Shown: positions 14,863 through 21,580, counted from the first letter of the stretch. The stretch is DNA of 26,067 bases from Streptomyces sp. NRRL F-6492 (GCF_001280125.1 NZ_LGEG01000275.1:1-26067), one strand, 5' to 3'. Program-made: numbers and translations. Notes: generated by a model not told the origin, from the sequence alone.

Positions 14863-15113
14863 CCGACCCGACCCCGGGCGACGTCGCCCTCGAACTCGAA
14901 CGGCTGCGCTCGACCGTCGAGACCGGGTTCGCCCGCCTCGACGGCTCGCTCGCCCTGCTTGTGCAGCGCAGCGACCAGAGCGACGCCCGCCTCGCCGACC
15001 ACGAGCAGCGCCTCGACGCCCTCGAAAAGAACCGGTGGCCGCTCCCGAGCGTCCTCGCCATGATCGCCGTGATCGGCCTCGCTCTCACCCTCTGGCAGAC
15101 AGCCACCCACTGA
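14859..15113 (+). CDS. Small coiled-coil membrane protein of the lysis cassette
   Basis: An 84-residue protein with an N-terminal coiled coil (about 8-60: LELERLRSTVETGFARLDGS, then LADHEQRLDALEKN) and one C-terminal membrane segment (VLAMIAVIGLALTLW). Proteins with this topology commonly accompany actinophage holins and may be a second holin, an antiholin or a spanin-like accessory factor. GTG start overlaps the holin stop. The exact role cannot be set from sequence. Confidence 0.62.
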   Translation: MTDPTPGDVALELERLRSTVETGFARLDGSLALLVQRSDQSDARLADHEQRLDALEKNRWPLPSVLAMIAVIGLALTLWQTATH

Positions 15114-15119
15114 ACACAC

Positions 15120-15163
15120 CGCGCCCCCTGCACCGGTCAACTACCGGCGCAGGGGGCGCGTTT
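15120..15163 (+). terminator. Terminator of the lysis cassette
   Basis: A 12-bp stem (outer arms around GCGCCCCCTGC and GCAGGGGGCGC) encloses an inner 5-bp stem CCGGT/ACCGG with a CAACT loop, followed by TTTGT. It lies 7 bases after the last lysis gene. Confidence 0.82.
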
Positions 15164-15182
15164 GTCGTTGTGCGGGCAGGCG

Positions 15183-15219
15183 AGAGGGCCCTCGACGGTG
15201 CACTCGTCGAGGGCCCTCT
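15183..15219. terminator. Strong 15-bp inverted repeat between convergent genes
   Basis: A perfect 15-bp stem (15183-15197 with 15205-15219) and 7-base loop; each arm contains the self-complementary decamer GAGGGCCCTC. There is no T run on either side. It lies 26 bases beyond the stop of the leftward membrane gene and so probably ends leftward transcription, in the U-less hairpin style common in Streptomyces. Confidence 0.6.
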
Positions 15220-15244
15220 GCCCGGGGGTCACCGTGCGGACGGC

Positions 15245-15586
15245 TTATGCAGCCGCAGGCACGGGAACCTTCCCCCTTCCGCCGCTGCCCGCCGCCGCAG
15301 GGGAGGCGTGCGGGTGGGCGCGGTGGTCTGTGTTGCCCTTGGCGTGCCGTCCTCGCCGCGCGGCGACCGGCTGCTGCTCGGGCTCGGGCTCCGGCTCGAC
15401 GATCAGCACCCGCACGGGGCGCTGCCAGCAGTAGCAGGAGTACCGGATACCGGGGCGGTCCGGCGGGGGCGTCATCGCCCGACGCGGACTCGGCATCGAG
15501 GCGTAGATCGCGACCAGAGCGAGCACGCCGAGGCTCGCGCACAGGGTCACGACGCCGATCAGGGCAGGGGTGGGTACGGGGGTCAT
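15245..15586 (-). CDS. Single-pass membrane protein of the regulatory module
   Basis: A 113-residue protein whose ATG overlaps the stop of the ATP-binding gene (ATGA), so the two form a leftward operon. Residues about 8-30 (ALIGVVTLCASLGVLALVAIY) are one membrane segment. A Tyr/Cys/Trp patch (IRYSCYCWQRP) follows, then VRVLIVEPEPEPE and a His/Arg/Gly-rich low-complexity tail. I do not recognise a family. Coupling to an anti-sigma-type ATPase might mean a membrane signalling pair, but that is speculation. Confidence 0.6.
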   Translation of the reverse strand: MTPVPTPALIGVVTLCASLGVLALVAIYASMPSPRRAMTPPPDRPGIRYSCYCWQRPVRVLIVEPEPEPEQQPVAARRGRHAKGNTDHRAHPHASPAAAGSGGRGKVPVPAAA

Positions 15587-16053
15587 GCGGCCTCGCCTCT
15601 CGCGTCGTCGGACAGTCGGAACCAAACGGCTTTCTTCATGGGGGCCGGTCCGCCGTATATGGGGATCGGTCGCCGAGGGGTGGACACGCCCCACGAGTCG
15701 GCGAAGGAGTCGACGAGCGCCAGACCTCGGCCGTGTTCGTCATCGGGTGAGGCGGGGCCGAGCTCGACCTCGGTCACGGGGTGCGGTCGGTTGTCGTAGA
15801 CCACGACGAGCACCCACTGCTCGGCGACTCGGGCCTCGACGATGATCTGCGGCGTGGTCCGTGCGTGAACGTGCACGTTGGTTACCACTTCGGAGGTGCA
15901 GAGGCGCGCGGCCTCGGCGAGCTCATGGTGCCCGGTGCCCCGTAGGACCCCGACCAGCCAATCCCGAGCGATCCGGGCTGTGGTCGGCAGGTTCGGGCCG
16001 AGAAAGACGTAGGTGTCAGGTGGTGCGGGAGGTGCTAAGGCTGCATTCGTCAT
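15583..16053 (-). CDS. SpoIIAB-like ATP-binding regulatory protein
   Basis: A 156-residue HATPase_c_2-type protein, of the anti-sigma/regulatory kinase group abundant in Streptomyces. The N box is LCTSEVVTNVHVHA with Glu55 and Asn59; the G1 Asp87 lies in VVVYDNRP; the G2-like glycine motif HGRGLALVDSFADSWG spans 107-122. The ATG at 16053 is chosen because GGGAGA lies just upstream; an upstream in-frame extension is Arg/Ala-rich and lacks a ribosome binding site. In Streptomyces, such ATPases often sit beside XRE/DUF5753 and DUF397 genes (WhiJ/AbaA-type clusters), exactly as here. It may bind a partner protein rather than a sigma factor. Confidence 0.82.
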   Translation of the reverse strand: MTNAALAPPAPPDTYVFLGPNLPTTARIARDWLVGVLRGTGHHELAEAARLCTSEVVTNVHVHARTTPQIIVEARVAEQWVLVVVYDNRPHPVTEVELGPASPDDEHGRGLALVDSFADSWGVSTPRRPIPIYGGPAPMKKAVWFRLSDDARGEAA

Positions 16054-16297
16054 GTCTGTCTCCCAACGCGGTCCGGCTCGCGCTCGCCATGCGTGGCATT
16101 GGCCGTCCCGGGCGACGGCACGCTCAACGGCGTGCGTCACGGCTGCACTTCGGGCTTACTGGCGTGGCGCGGTGCTGGTTGGACTGTAGGGGGCATACAT
16201 GCCCCGGGGCAAGGGTGCTCCCCTCCCTAGGTGCCGAGAGGTGGACCCACAGCACGTTTAGGCGGCAGACTCATGTCAACGACAGGGGAAGGGACCA
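16054..16297. promoter_or_regulatory. Divergent regulatory region of ATPase and XRE genes
   Basis: This region carries a predicted leftward promoter: -35 TTGCCC (complement of 16207-16212), 18-base spacer, -10 TACAGT (complement of 16183-16188). The palindrome TGCCCCGGGGCA (16200-16211) lies in the spacer and overlaps the -35, and a further TGCCCC-type half-site (GGGGCAT, 16190-16196) lies next to it. A regulator bound here would block the promoter. I see no clear rightward promoter for the XRE gene. Confidence 0.55.
16200..16211. promoter_or_regulatory. Candidate operator site 1, TGCCCCGGGGCA
   Basis: A perfect 12-bp palindrome lying between the elements of the leftward promoter. The same 12-mer recurs at 17455-17466 upstream of the cargo operon. 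GGGGCAT at 16190-16196 adds a third half-site here. The nearby XRE protein is the most likely ligand; this is inferred. Confidence 0.55.
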
Positions 16298-17152
16298 ATG
16301 CCACCGAGGGACAACCCGACCGCACGGCAGCAGCGCCTCGGCGCCGAGCTGCGGAAGATGCGCGAGAGCGCGGGCAAGACGGCGCGCGAAGCGGCCGGCC
16401 TCCTGTCGACGGACCAAGCCAAGGTGAGCCACCTCGAAGCGGGGCGGATCGGCGTAAGCGTGGAGCGCATTCGACGTTTGGCGACGTTCTACCAGTGCGA
16501 CAATGAACCTCTCATCTCTGCTCTCTGTGCAATAGCGCTTGAGCACAGGGGGAAACACTGGTACGACGATTTTCGAGGCAAGCTCGACCCGGCATGGCTG
16601 AACATGGCCGAGCTCGAACATCACGCCGTATCCATGCGCTCGATGCAGAGCATCACGTTTCCCGGCCCGTTCCAGACCGAGAATTACGCTCGCGCCCTAT
16701 TCTCTGGCGTGACTCCCAAGCTGCCCGAGGATGAGGTCGAGGCGCGCGTCGAGCATCGGTTGAAGCGGTTCACGATCTTCGAGCGCGAGACCCCGCCCCA
16801 GTACACGGCCATCATCCATGAGGCCGCCCTGCGGATGCGGTTCGGCGGTCGCAAGGTCGTTCGCGAACAGCTCGAATACCTCATCGAGATTTCCAAGCTG
16901 CCCACTGTGTTCATTCGGGTGATTCCCTTTACGAGCGAGGACTTCATCGAGGTAACACAGCCAGTTTTGTACGCGAGTGGCCCCGTTCCTGAACTGGATA
17001 CCGTTCAGATCGACAGCGCTTTCGGCGGGCGCTTCTTGGACGCCTACGCCGATTTGAAGAAATATCGGGTTCTGCTCGACATTGCCGAGCACGCCTCGCT
17101 CGACCCGGAAGGGTCGAGGAATCTGATCCATCACATCGCAAGGGAACTGTGA
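16298..17152 (+). CDS. XRE-family regulator with DUF5753 domain
   Basis: A 284-residue Streptomyces-type regulator. Residues about 10-68 form the HTH (RLGAELRKMRESAGKTAREAA, then LSTDQAKVSHLEAGR). The rest is a DUF5753 sensor-like domain with MQSITFPGPFQTENYARAL, EARVEHRLKRFTIFE and LEYLIEISKLPTVFIRVIPF. WhiJ and relatives share this architecture and repress developmental or secondary genes together with a small DUF397 partner. AGGGGAAGGG precedes the ATG. The gene has visibly more A/T third positions than the virion genes, suggesting separate origin. It overlooks two promoters that share a palindrome and is the natural candidate to bind it. Confidence 0.85.
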   Translation: MPPRDNPTARQQRLGAELRKMRESAGKTAREAAGLLSTDQAKVSHLEAGRIGVSVERIRRLATFYQCDNEPLISALCAIALEHRGKHWYDDFRGKLDPAWLNMAELEHHAVSMRSMQSITFPGPFQTENYARALFSGVTPKLPEDEVEARVEHRLKRFTIFERETPPQYTAIIHEAALRMRFGGRKVVREQLEYLIEISKLPTVFIRVIPFTSEDFIEVTQPVLYASGPVPELDTVQIDSAFGGRFLDAYADLKKYRVLLDIAEHASLDPEGSRNLIHHIAREL

Positions 17153-17162
17153 GAAACAGGGA

Positions 17163-17369
17163 ATGAGCGCATCACCCACTGAGTGGCAGAAGTCGTCTTT
17201 CTCGGGAGGCGGCGGCGAAAACTGCGTCGAGCTCAAGAGGGCTCACGACGGCGCGATCAAGATGCGCGAGAGCGATGATCCGAACGTCGTCGTATCGACG
17301 ACGCCTGAGAAGCTGGCCGCGTTCATCGCCGGCGTGAAGGCGGGCGAGTTCGATCACCTGCTGAGCTAG
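17163..17369 (+). CDS. DUF397 small regulatory partner protein
   Basis: A 68-residue DUF397 protein, recognised by the near-N-terminal WQKSSFSGGGGENCVEL motif, then IKMRESDDPNVVVSTTPEKLAAFIAGVKAGEFD. DUF397 proteins are paired with XRE/DUF5753 regulators across Streptomyces; the pair works somewhat like an antitoxin or anti-repressor couple, though mechanism is not settled. It begins 10 bases after the regulator stop with CAGGGA upstream, so the two share one transcript. Confidence 0.88.
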   Translation: MSASPTEWQKSSFSGGGGENCVELKRAHDGAIKMRESDDPNVVVSTTPEKLAAFIAGVKAGEFDHLLS

Positions 17370-17390
17370 CTCTCGCGCGCAGTAGCAACG

Positions 17391-17421
17391 GTGCCCCCCG
17401 ACCGATCCGGTCGGGGGGCAC
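17391..17421 (+). terminator. Terminator after the DUF397 gene
   Basis: A perfect 14-bp stem (17391-17404 with 17408-17421), ATC loop, followed by TTGCATAT rather than a full T run. It isolates the regulator pair from the cargo operon, which therefore needs its own promoter. Confidence 0.75.
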
Positions 17422-17671
17422 TTGCATATGCCAATCAGGGTGGGTGGACAAGTATGCCCCGGGGCACACTTGCCGCGTTCTCGACCGTAGCGCTACCTTC
17501 ACCGTGCGTCGCAACGCTAGGCGGATCTCGGCAAGACCGCGCCTAGAGCTGCGGAAACCTCCCTGCCTGCAACCTAGTTGGGGAGGCCCCCGAGGGTTGC
17601 CCCTCGGCCGGCAGGTCCGAGCGACCCCGCCGGCCGGGGGCAACTATGAGCCGCATCCAGAAGGTGAGGGC
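17422..17671 (+). promoter_or_regulatory. Promoter, operator and structured leader of the cargo operon
   Basis: A candidate promoter is -35 TTGCCG (17470-17475), 18-base spacer, -10 TACCTT (17494-17499). A near-perfect palindrome at 17449-17472, with arms CAAGT and ACTTG around the core TGCCCCGGGGCA and one mismatched pair, overlaps the -35. The leader then folds into three hairpins: CTAGGCG/CGCCTAG (17517-17546), CCTCCC/GGGAGG (17558-17586), and a 16-bp stem with one bulged T (17596-17612 with 17629-17644) that ends 27 bases before the start codon. I looked for a cobalamin box because of the B12 enzyme downstream and saw none. Confidence 0.5.
17449..17472. promoter_or_regulatory. Candidate operator site 2, extended palindrome
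   Basis: Core TGCCCCGGGGCA (17455-17466) with flanking CAAGT/ACTTG arms, 24 bp in all with one mismatch pair. It is identical in core to site 1 at 16200-16211 and overlaps the predicted -35 of the cargo promoter, so binding would be expected to repress. Confidence 0.6.
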
Positions 17672-18121
17672 ATGGGAGCCGTGATCGGTGTGATCAACGT
17701 CAACGGAACAAGGTTGCCCTGCTCTCCCGAAGGAGTGGCGACATCCGTCGAGCAAGGGTTTCTGTTCGAGGCGCTCCTCTACGAGTCCCAGAACGCGCTA
17801 CGCGCAGCCCCGTGGCGCACCCCTCGCGTGCTCGGCAGCGCCCGTGAGGCGGTGCGCGCGCTCCGCGTGCAGGTCCGCACGGCTCACGTACTCGGCATGA
17901 CCCCGCGCGAGGTCGAGCGGGCGGTCGAGTGGGCGGAATCGGGATGGGTGCACGCCCTCGGTCTGCTCAACTCCGGTACGCACTGCGGCTTCACCGTGGT
18001 ACTTGGGTCCGGGGCGGTCGCCGAGTGGAGAGTGACTCCCGTGCGGTACCTCGAAATACGCACGCACGCGACCTACTCGCCGCCCCGAACCCGCACCTCC
18101 CGACCGGAATTGAGCTCATGA
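17672..18121 (+). CDS. Unknown protein, first gene of the cargo operon
   Basis: I do not recognise this 149-residue protein. ATG at 17672 is favoured by AAGGTGAGG just upstream; an in-frame GTG at 17444 would run through the operator, promoter and hairpins. The N-terminus is VIGVINVNGTRLPCSPEGVA; a central helix AREAVRALRVQVRTAHVLG is followed by MTPREVERAVEWAESGWVHALGLL and a beta-like end (CGFTVVLGSGAVAEWRVTPVRYLEI), with a disordered basic tail. No membrane segment or catalytic motif stands out. Its stop overlaps the glycosylase start (ATGA), so it is obligately co-translated with the enzymes and probably serves the same pathway or regulates it. Confidence 0.65.
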   Translation: MGAVIGVINVNGTRLPCSPEGVATSVEQGFLFEALLYESQNALRAAPWRTPRVLGSAREAVRALRVQVRTAHVLGMTPREVERAVEWAESGWVHALGLLNSGTHCGFTVVLGSGAVAEWRVTPVRYLEIRTHATYSPPRTRTSRPELSS

Positions 18122-18957
18122 GTACGACGATCATCACTGAACACCCCGGATGGCACACGACGGCCGACGGCGATCGGGCCCGTCTCGTCGAGCACGGCGG
18201 GACCGTGTGGCTCGCCCTGTGGAACAACGCGAACGCGCACCTCGCCCTCTGGCCCATCGAGGGGGACGGCGCCGCCGAGCAGCCGTTCCCCGCCTACACG
18301 TCCCCGATCGAGCTGCCCGCCCCGAGGGAAGCCGGGCCGCTGCTCGCCGAGTTGGTGAGCCTCGGCACGGTCGCCCGCCTCAACAACCCCTCGTTGTGGG
18401 ACGCGATCACGACGGCGATCCTCCGCCAGGTCGTGAGTGCGAAGCAGGCCCTGCGGAAGCACCGGGCGTTCTACGGCGCGTACGGGCGGACGGTCGCCAC
18501 GGCGGCCGGCGACTTCCCGCTCGTGCCGACCCCCGAGACGGTGCTCGGCCTCTCCGACAACGGGTTCGCCGCCGTCGGAACCAAGTTCAACCGCAAGGCC
18601 CTGCGCTCCGCCGCCGAGGCGTACCTCGACCGGGGCGAGCACTGGGCCACGCTCGACCCCGAGAGCCTGATCAAAGAGCTCGTAGGGGTGCGCGGTATCG
18701 GCCCGTGGACGGCGAGCGCCGCCGCGGCCGACTTCACCGGCGATTTCTCGATCTACCCGCACGGCGACCTCGCCGTGCGGACGTGGGCCCGGAGGGCGGC
18801 CCCCGGTCTCGAATTCCCGGCGAAGGAACCGGAGTTCGAGGCCACGTGGCGCCGGTGGGCGCCCGCCCGCCCTCAACTGCACGCCCTGACCCTGTTCACT
18901 CTCACGTGGGGGAGCAATGACCTTAACGGCCGCCGAGGACACCCGAGCGACCTCTGA
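18118..18957 (+). CDS. HhH-GPD superfamily DNA glycosylase (AlkA-like)
   Basis: A 279-residue base-excision glycosylase. The helix-hairpin-helix is VGVRGIGPWTA (189-199) and the catalytic Asp is Asp217 in YPHGDLAVR, the expected 'GPD' position. Upstream, LWDAITTAILRQVVSAKQALRKH matches the DNA-3-methyladenine glycosylase 2 group. No Cys4 iron-sulphur loop is seen at the C-terminus, so it is not an endonuclease III/MutY type. Such enzymes flip out and remove alkylated or modified bases. The downstream gene begins 41 bases before this stop, indicating translational coupling. Its grouping with a radical SAM enzyme and nucleotide enzymes suggests a substrate related to their product. Confidence 0.85.
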   Translation: MSTTIITEHPGWHTTADGDRARLVEHGGTVWLALWNNANAHLALWPIEGDGAAEQPFPAYTSPIELPAPREAGPLLAELVSLGTVARLNNPSLWDAITTAILRQVVSAKQALRKHRAFYGAYGRTVATAAGDFPLVPTPETVLGLSDNGFAAVGTKFNRKALRSAAEAYLDRGEHWATLDPESLIKELVGVRGIGPWTASAAAADFTGDFSIYPHGDLAVRTWARRAAPGLEFPAKEPEFEATWRRWAPARPQLHALTLFTLTWGSNDLNGRRGHPSDL

Positions 18958-20413
18958 CCTGATCGCCGGCGCCGACCCGAACCGGGAGCTCGACGCCCTG
19001 TTCGTGAACGCGCCGCTCCGCGACTACGCCCTACGTCCCCGGACCAACGACTACACCCTGCCCGTGCTGGGGATGGCCTACATCGCCACGTACGCGCAGC
19101 AGGCCGGTTTCAACGTCGGCGTACTGGACGCCGAGGCGCTCGGGCTCGGCGTCGAGGCGACGGCCCGCCTGATCAACGGCATCCGGCCCCGGTGGGTGGG
19201 GATGAACCTGCTCGCCCCCACGTACGAGATGTCGGCCCGGATCGCCGCCGGGCTCGACCCCGACATCGCGCTCATGGTCGGCGGGCACCACGCCCGCGCG
19301 ATGCCCGACCGCATCCTCGACGACCCCCGCATGACCAACCTGCGCGCCCTGGTGATCGGCGAGGGCGAGCCCCGGGTCGCCGCGCTCCTGGCCGACGAGC
19401 GACGGCGGGCCGAACTGCCCGGGGTCATGTGGCGCGACCGGCTGCTCGGCACGCGCGCCGCCGGCATCGCGCGCGAGAAGGTGGCCGACTGGCTGAGCCC
19501 GGACATCGACGCCCTGCCGCTCGTGAACCGCGAGTTCCTGCCGCAAGATCCGTACCTCGCCGACGACGGCCGGATCGAGGCGAACATCGTCGGCTCGCGA
19601 GGGTGCCCGTACGACTGCGGGTTCTGCGGCGCCGCCGTCTCGGCGAACCCCGACGTCAAGATCCGTCCCCGGTCGCCCGAGGGCATCGTCGACGAGCTCG
19701 ACCACCTGCACGAGACCTACGGGACGACCGCGTACCGGTTCGTCGACGACCTGTTCCTCGGCGCGAAACGTGTGATCGTCCCGCAGATGGAAGCGTTCAC
19801 CCGGCACCGGATCGGTGACCGGTACGTGTGGGACGCCACGGGGCGGATCAACGTGTTCGACCGGCTCGACGACGACATGCTCGACACCCTCAAGGCGAAC
19901 GGGCTGCGCGAGGTCGCCCTCGGGATCGAGTCGGGGAGCGACCGCGTCCTCGCGGGCATGGACAAGCGCATCACGGCGGAGATGACCGAGAAGGTCGCCG
20001 AGCGCCTGCTCGCGCGCGGCATCGGAGTGAAGGGGTATTTCATCCTCGGGTATCCCGGGGAGGAGCAGGAAGACCTCGACGCCACCGTGCGCCACATCCA
20101 CAACCTGTGGAGCGCCGCCGACCAGTACAAGGCCGGCAGGTTCCGGGCGAGCGTGTTCGAGTTCCGGCCCTACCCCGGAACGCCGATCTGGACCAAGCTG
20201 ACCGCCGAGGGGCACAACCCCGACACCCTGCTCGCGTACTCCGACGTCGACCTCACCGCCGACGGTGCCGACGAGTCCATGCGTGCCCGCGACGAGTTCA
20301 ATTTCTCGGTCGGCGTCCAGTTCGGCACGGTCCCCCTCGCCAAGCTGCGCGCCACGCTCGCGATGCTCACGCGCGAGCAGCACGACCGGAACCGCTTGGG
20401 GGTCGCCGCGTGA
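18917..20413 (+). CDS. B12-binding-domain radical SAM protein
   Basis: A 498-residue radical SAM enzyme. The N-terminal part (about 25-200) is Rossmann-like, as in B12-binding domains (ALFVNAPL, LGMAYIATYAQQAGFNVGVLDAE, LMVGGHHARAMPDRIL, LVIGEGEPRV). It lacks the classic DxHxxG motif, so cobalamin may bind base-off without His, or not at all. The [4Fe-4S] motif is Cys230-x3-Cys234-x2-Cys237 (GCPYDCGFCG). Further SAM-core signs are RFVDDLF, EVALGIESGSDRVL and KGYFILGYPGE. Relatives methylate, isomerise or cyclise unactivated carbons. The chemistry here is unknown; the neighbours suggest a nucleotide-derived substrate. It overlaps both neighbours, so this operon is tightly coupled. Confidence 0.88.
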   Translation: MTLTAAEDTRATSDLIAGADPNRELDALFVNAPLRDYALRPRTNDYTLPVLGMAYIATYAQQAGFNVGVLDAEALGLGVEATARLINGIRPRWVGMNLLAPTYEMSARIAAGLDPDIALMVGGHHARAMPDRILDDPRMTNLRALVIGEGEPRVAALLADERRRAELPGVMWRDRLLGTRAAGIAREKVADWLSPDIDALPLVNREFLPQDPYLADDGRIEANIVGSRGCPYDCGFCGAAVSANPDVKIRPRSPEGIVDELDHLHETYGTTAYRFVDDLFLGAKRVIVPQMEAFTRHRIGDRYVWDATGRINVFDRLDDDMLDTLKANGLREVALGIESGSDRVLAGMDKRITAEMTEKVAERLLARGIGVKGYFILGYPGEEQEDLDATVRHIHNLWSAADQYKAGRFRASVFEFRPYPGTPIWTKLTAEGHNPDTLLAYSDVDLTADGADESMRARDEFNFSVGVQFGTVPLAKLRATLAMLTREQHDRNRLGVAA

Positions 20414-21066
20414 CCGGGTACGCGGGGACGTTCGTCACCATCGACGGGCCGAGCGGCGTCGGGAAGTCGACCACGGTCGCCGAGCTCGGACGTCTGCTCG
20501 CCGACCGGGGCGACAGAGTCCACACCACGACGGAACCCTCGACGAGCGAGCTCGGCGAGTTCACCCGCGCCAAGGCCAACCACATTCACGGCCGCGCCCT
20601 CGCCTGTCTCGTCGCCGCGAACCGGTACGAGCACATCGACGTCGAGCTCGCCCCCATGCTCACGGGCGGCGACACGGTCCTCTGCGACCGCTACCTCGCG
20701 TCGAGTCTCGTCCTCCAACAGCTCGACGGCGTCCCCGAGCCGTTCGTGCTCGCGCTGAACCGGCACATCCTGCTGCCCGACCTGGCCGTGATCCTCACGG
20801 CCGACCCCGCGACCATCGCCGCCCGGCTCGCCGAGCGCGGGAAGCGCCACAGGTTCCACGACGACCCGTCGGGCCCGACCCGCGAGGTCGACCTCTACGG
20901 CGACGCCGCGCAGACCTTGATGACCCTCGGCGTCGAGGTGCTCGTGCTCGACTCCACGATGTCCACCCCTACGGACGTAGCGAAGCGAATCGCCGACGCC
21001 GTCCCTCCCCCCGGGGGTAGCGTCAGCAGCCCCACCCCACCCGACGACCCCACGGTGAACTCATGA
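20410..21066 (+). CDS. dTMP kinase-like nucleoside monophosphate kinase
   Basis: A 218-residue P-loop kinase. Walker A is GPSGVGKS (13-20); TTEPSTSELGEFTR stands where ordinary thymidylate kinases have TREPGGTPLGE; the DR motif lies in VLCDRYLASSLVLQQLDG; a lid with AERGKRHRF follows. The overall thymidylate kinase fold is clear, but the EPGG loop that helps to grip dTMP is altered, so it may act on a different or modified nucleotide. GTG start overlaps the radical SAM stop and its own stop overlaps the NUDIX start (ATGA). A second chromosomal tmk in the host would make this copy specialised rather than housekeeping. Confidence 0.82.
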   Translation: MTGYAGTFVTIDGPSGVGKSTTVAELGRLLADRGDRVHTTTEPSTSELGEFTRAKANHIHGRALACLVAANRYEHIDVELAPMLTGGDTVLCDRYLASSLVLQQLDGVPEPFVLALNRHILLPDLAVILTADPATIAARLAERGKRHRFHDDPSGPTREVDLYGDAAQTLMTLGVEVLVLDSTMSTPTDVAKRIADAVPPPGGSVSSPTPPDDPTVNS

Positions 21067-21506
21067 CCCCAACACCCGCGACCCCCGTGATCGACACACA
21101 CGTGATTCTGCGTGACGGCGACAAGGTGCTGTTGTCGCAGCGCGGGGGCCCGTACGGATACGGCCGCTGGCACGCGCCCTCGGGCAAGCTGGACGCCGGC
21201 GAGCCGCTCACCGTCGGCGCAGCGCGCGAACTGAGCGAAGAGACCGGCGTCGAGGTCGACCCCGAGCACCTGCGGCTCGTGCACGTCGTGCACCACAAGC
21301 AGGACCCCGAGACCGAGCGCATCGGCCTGTTCTTCCTGGCCACCATGTGGGAGGGCGAGCCGGTCAACCGCGAGCCCGAGAAGTGCCTCGACCTGCGATG
21401 GTGGTCCGTGCACGAGCTGCCCGAGGACATCATCGAGTACCCGGCGGCCGGGCTGCTCGGCTACCTCACGGGCGGCGAGCAGCTCACCGAGCACGGTTGG
21501 TCGTAG
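21063..21506 (+). CDS. NUDIX hydrolase
   Basis: A 147-residue NUDIX protein with a perfect box at residues 41-63: Gly41, Glu47, then RELSEETGV (GX5EX7REUXEEXGU). These enzymes hydrolyse a nucleoside diphosphate linked to another group, such as dNTPs, oxidised nucleotides or nucleotide sugars. The N-terminus VIDTHVILRDGDKVLLSQRGG and WHAPSGKLDAGE are typical MutT-like features. It is the last gene of the cargo operon and is followed by a strong hairpin. Plausible roles are cleaning up a toxic triphosphate or finishing a nucleotide-derived product. Confidence 0.88.
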   Translation: MTPTPATPVIDTHVILRDGDKVLLSQRGGPYGYGRWHAPSGKLDAGEPLTVGAARELSEETGVEVDPEHLRLVHVVHHKQDPETERIGLFFLATMWEGEPVNREPEKCLDLRWWSVHELPEDIIEYPAAGLLGYLTGGEQLTEHGWS

Positions 21507-21523
21507 ACCCCCGACGCACCCGC

Positions 21524-21572
21524 GACTCTGCCCGCCGCGGCCCTCTCTCCGAGGGCGGCGGCGGGCAGAGTC
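21524..21572. terminator. Terminator closing the cargo operon
   Basis: A perfect 15-bp stem (21524-21538 with 21558-21572) encloses an inner 6-bp GCCCTC/GAGGGC stem with a TCTCC loop. There is no T run. It lies between the convergent NUDIX and excisionase-like genes and probably stops transcription from both sides. Confidence 0.7.
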
Positions 21573-21580
21573 GTTCCGGG

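Noticed and set aside
17422..17671. Cobalamin riboswitch for the B12-type radical SAM operon
   Set aside because: No B12 box or matching conserved core was visible, only generic hairpins.
17444..17671. Longer first cargo protein starting with GTG at 17444
   Set aside because: It would translate through the operator, promoter and leader hairpins, its composition is Arg/Pro-rich, and a good ribosome binding site lies before the ATG at 17672.
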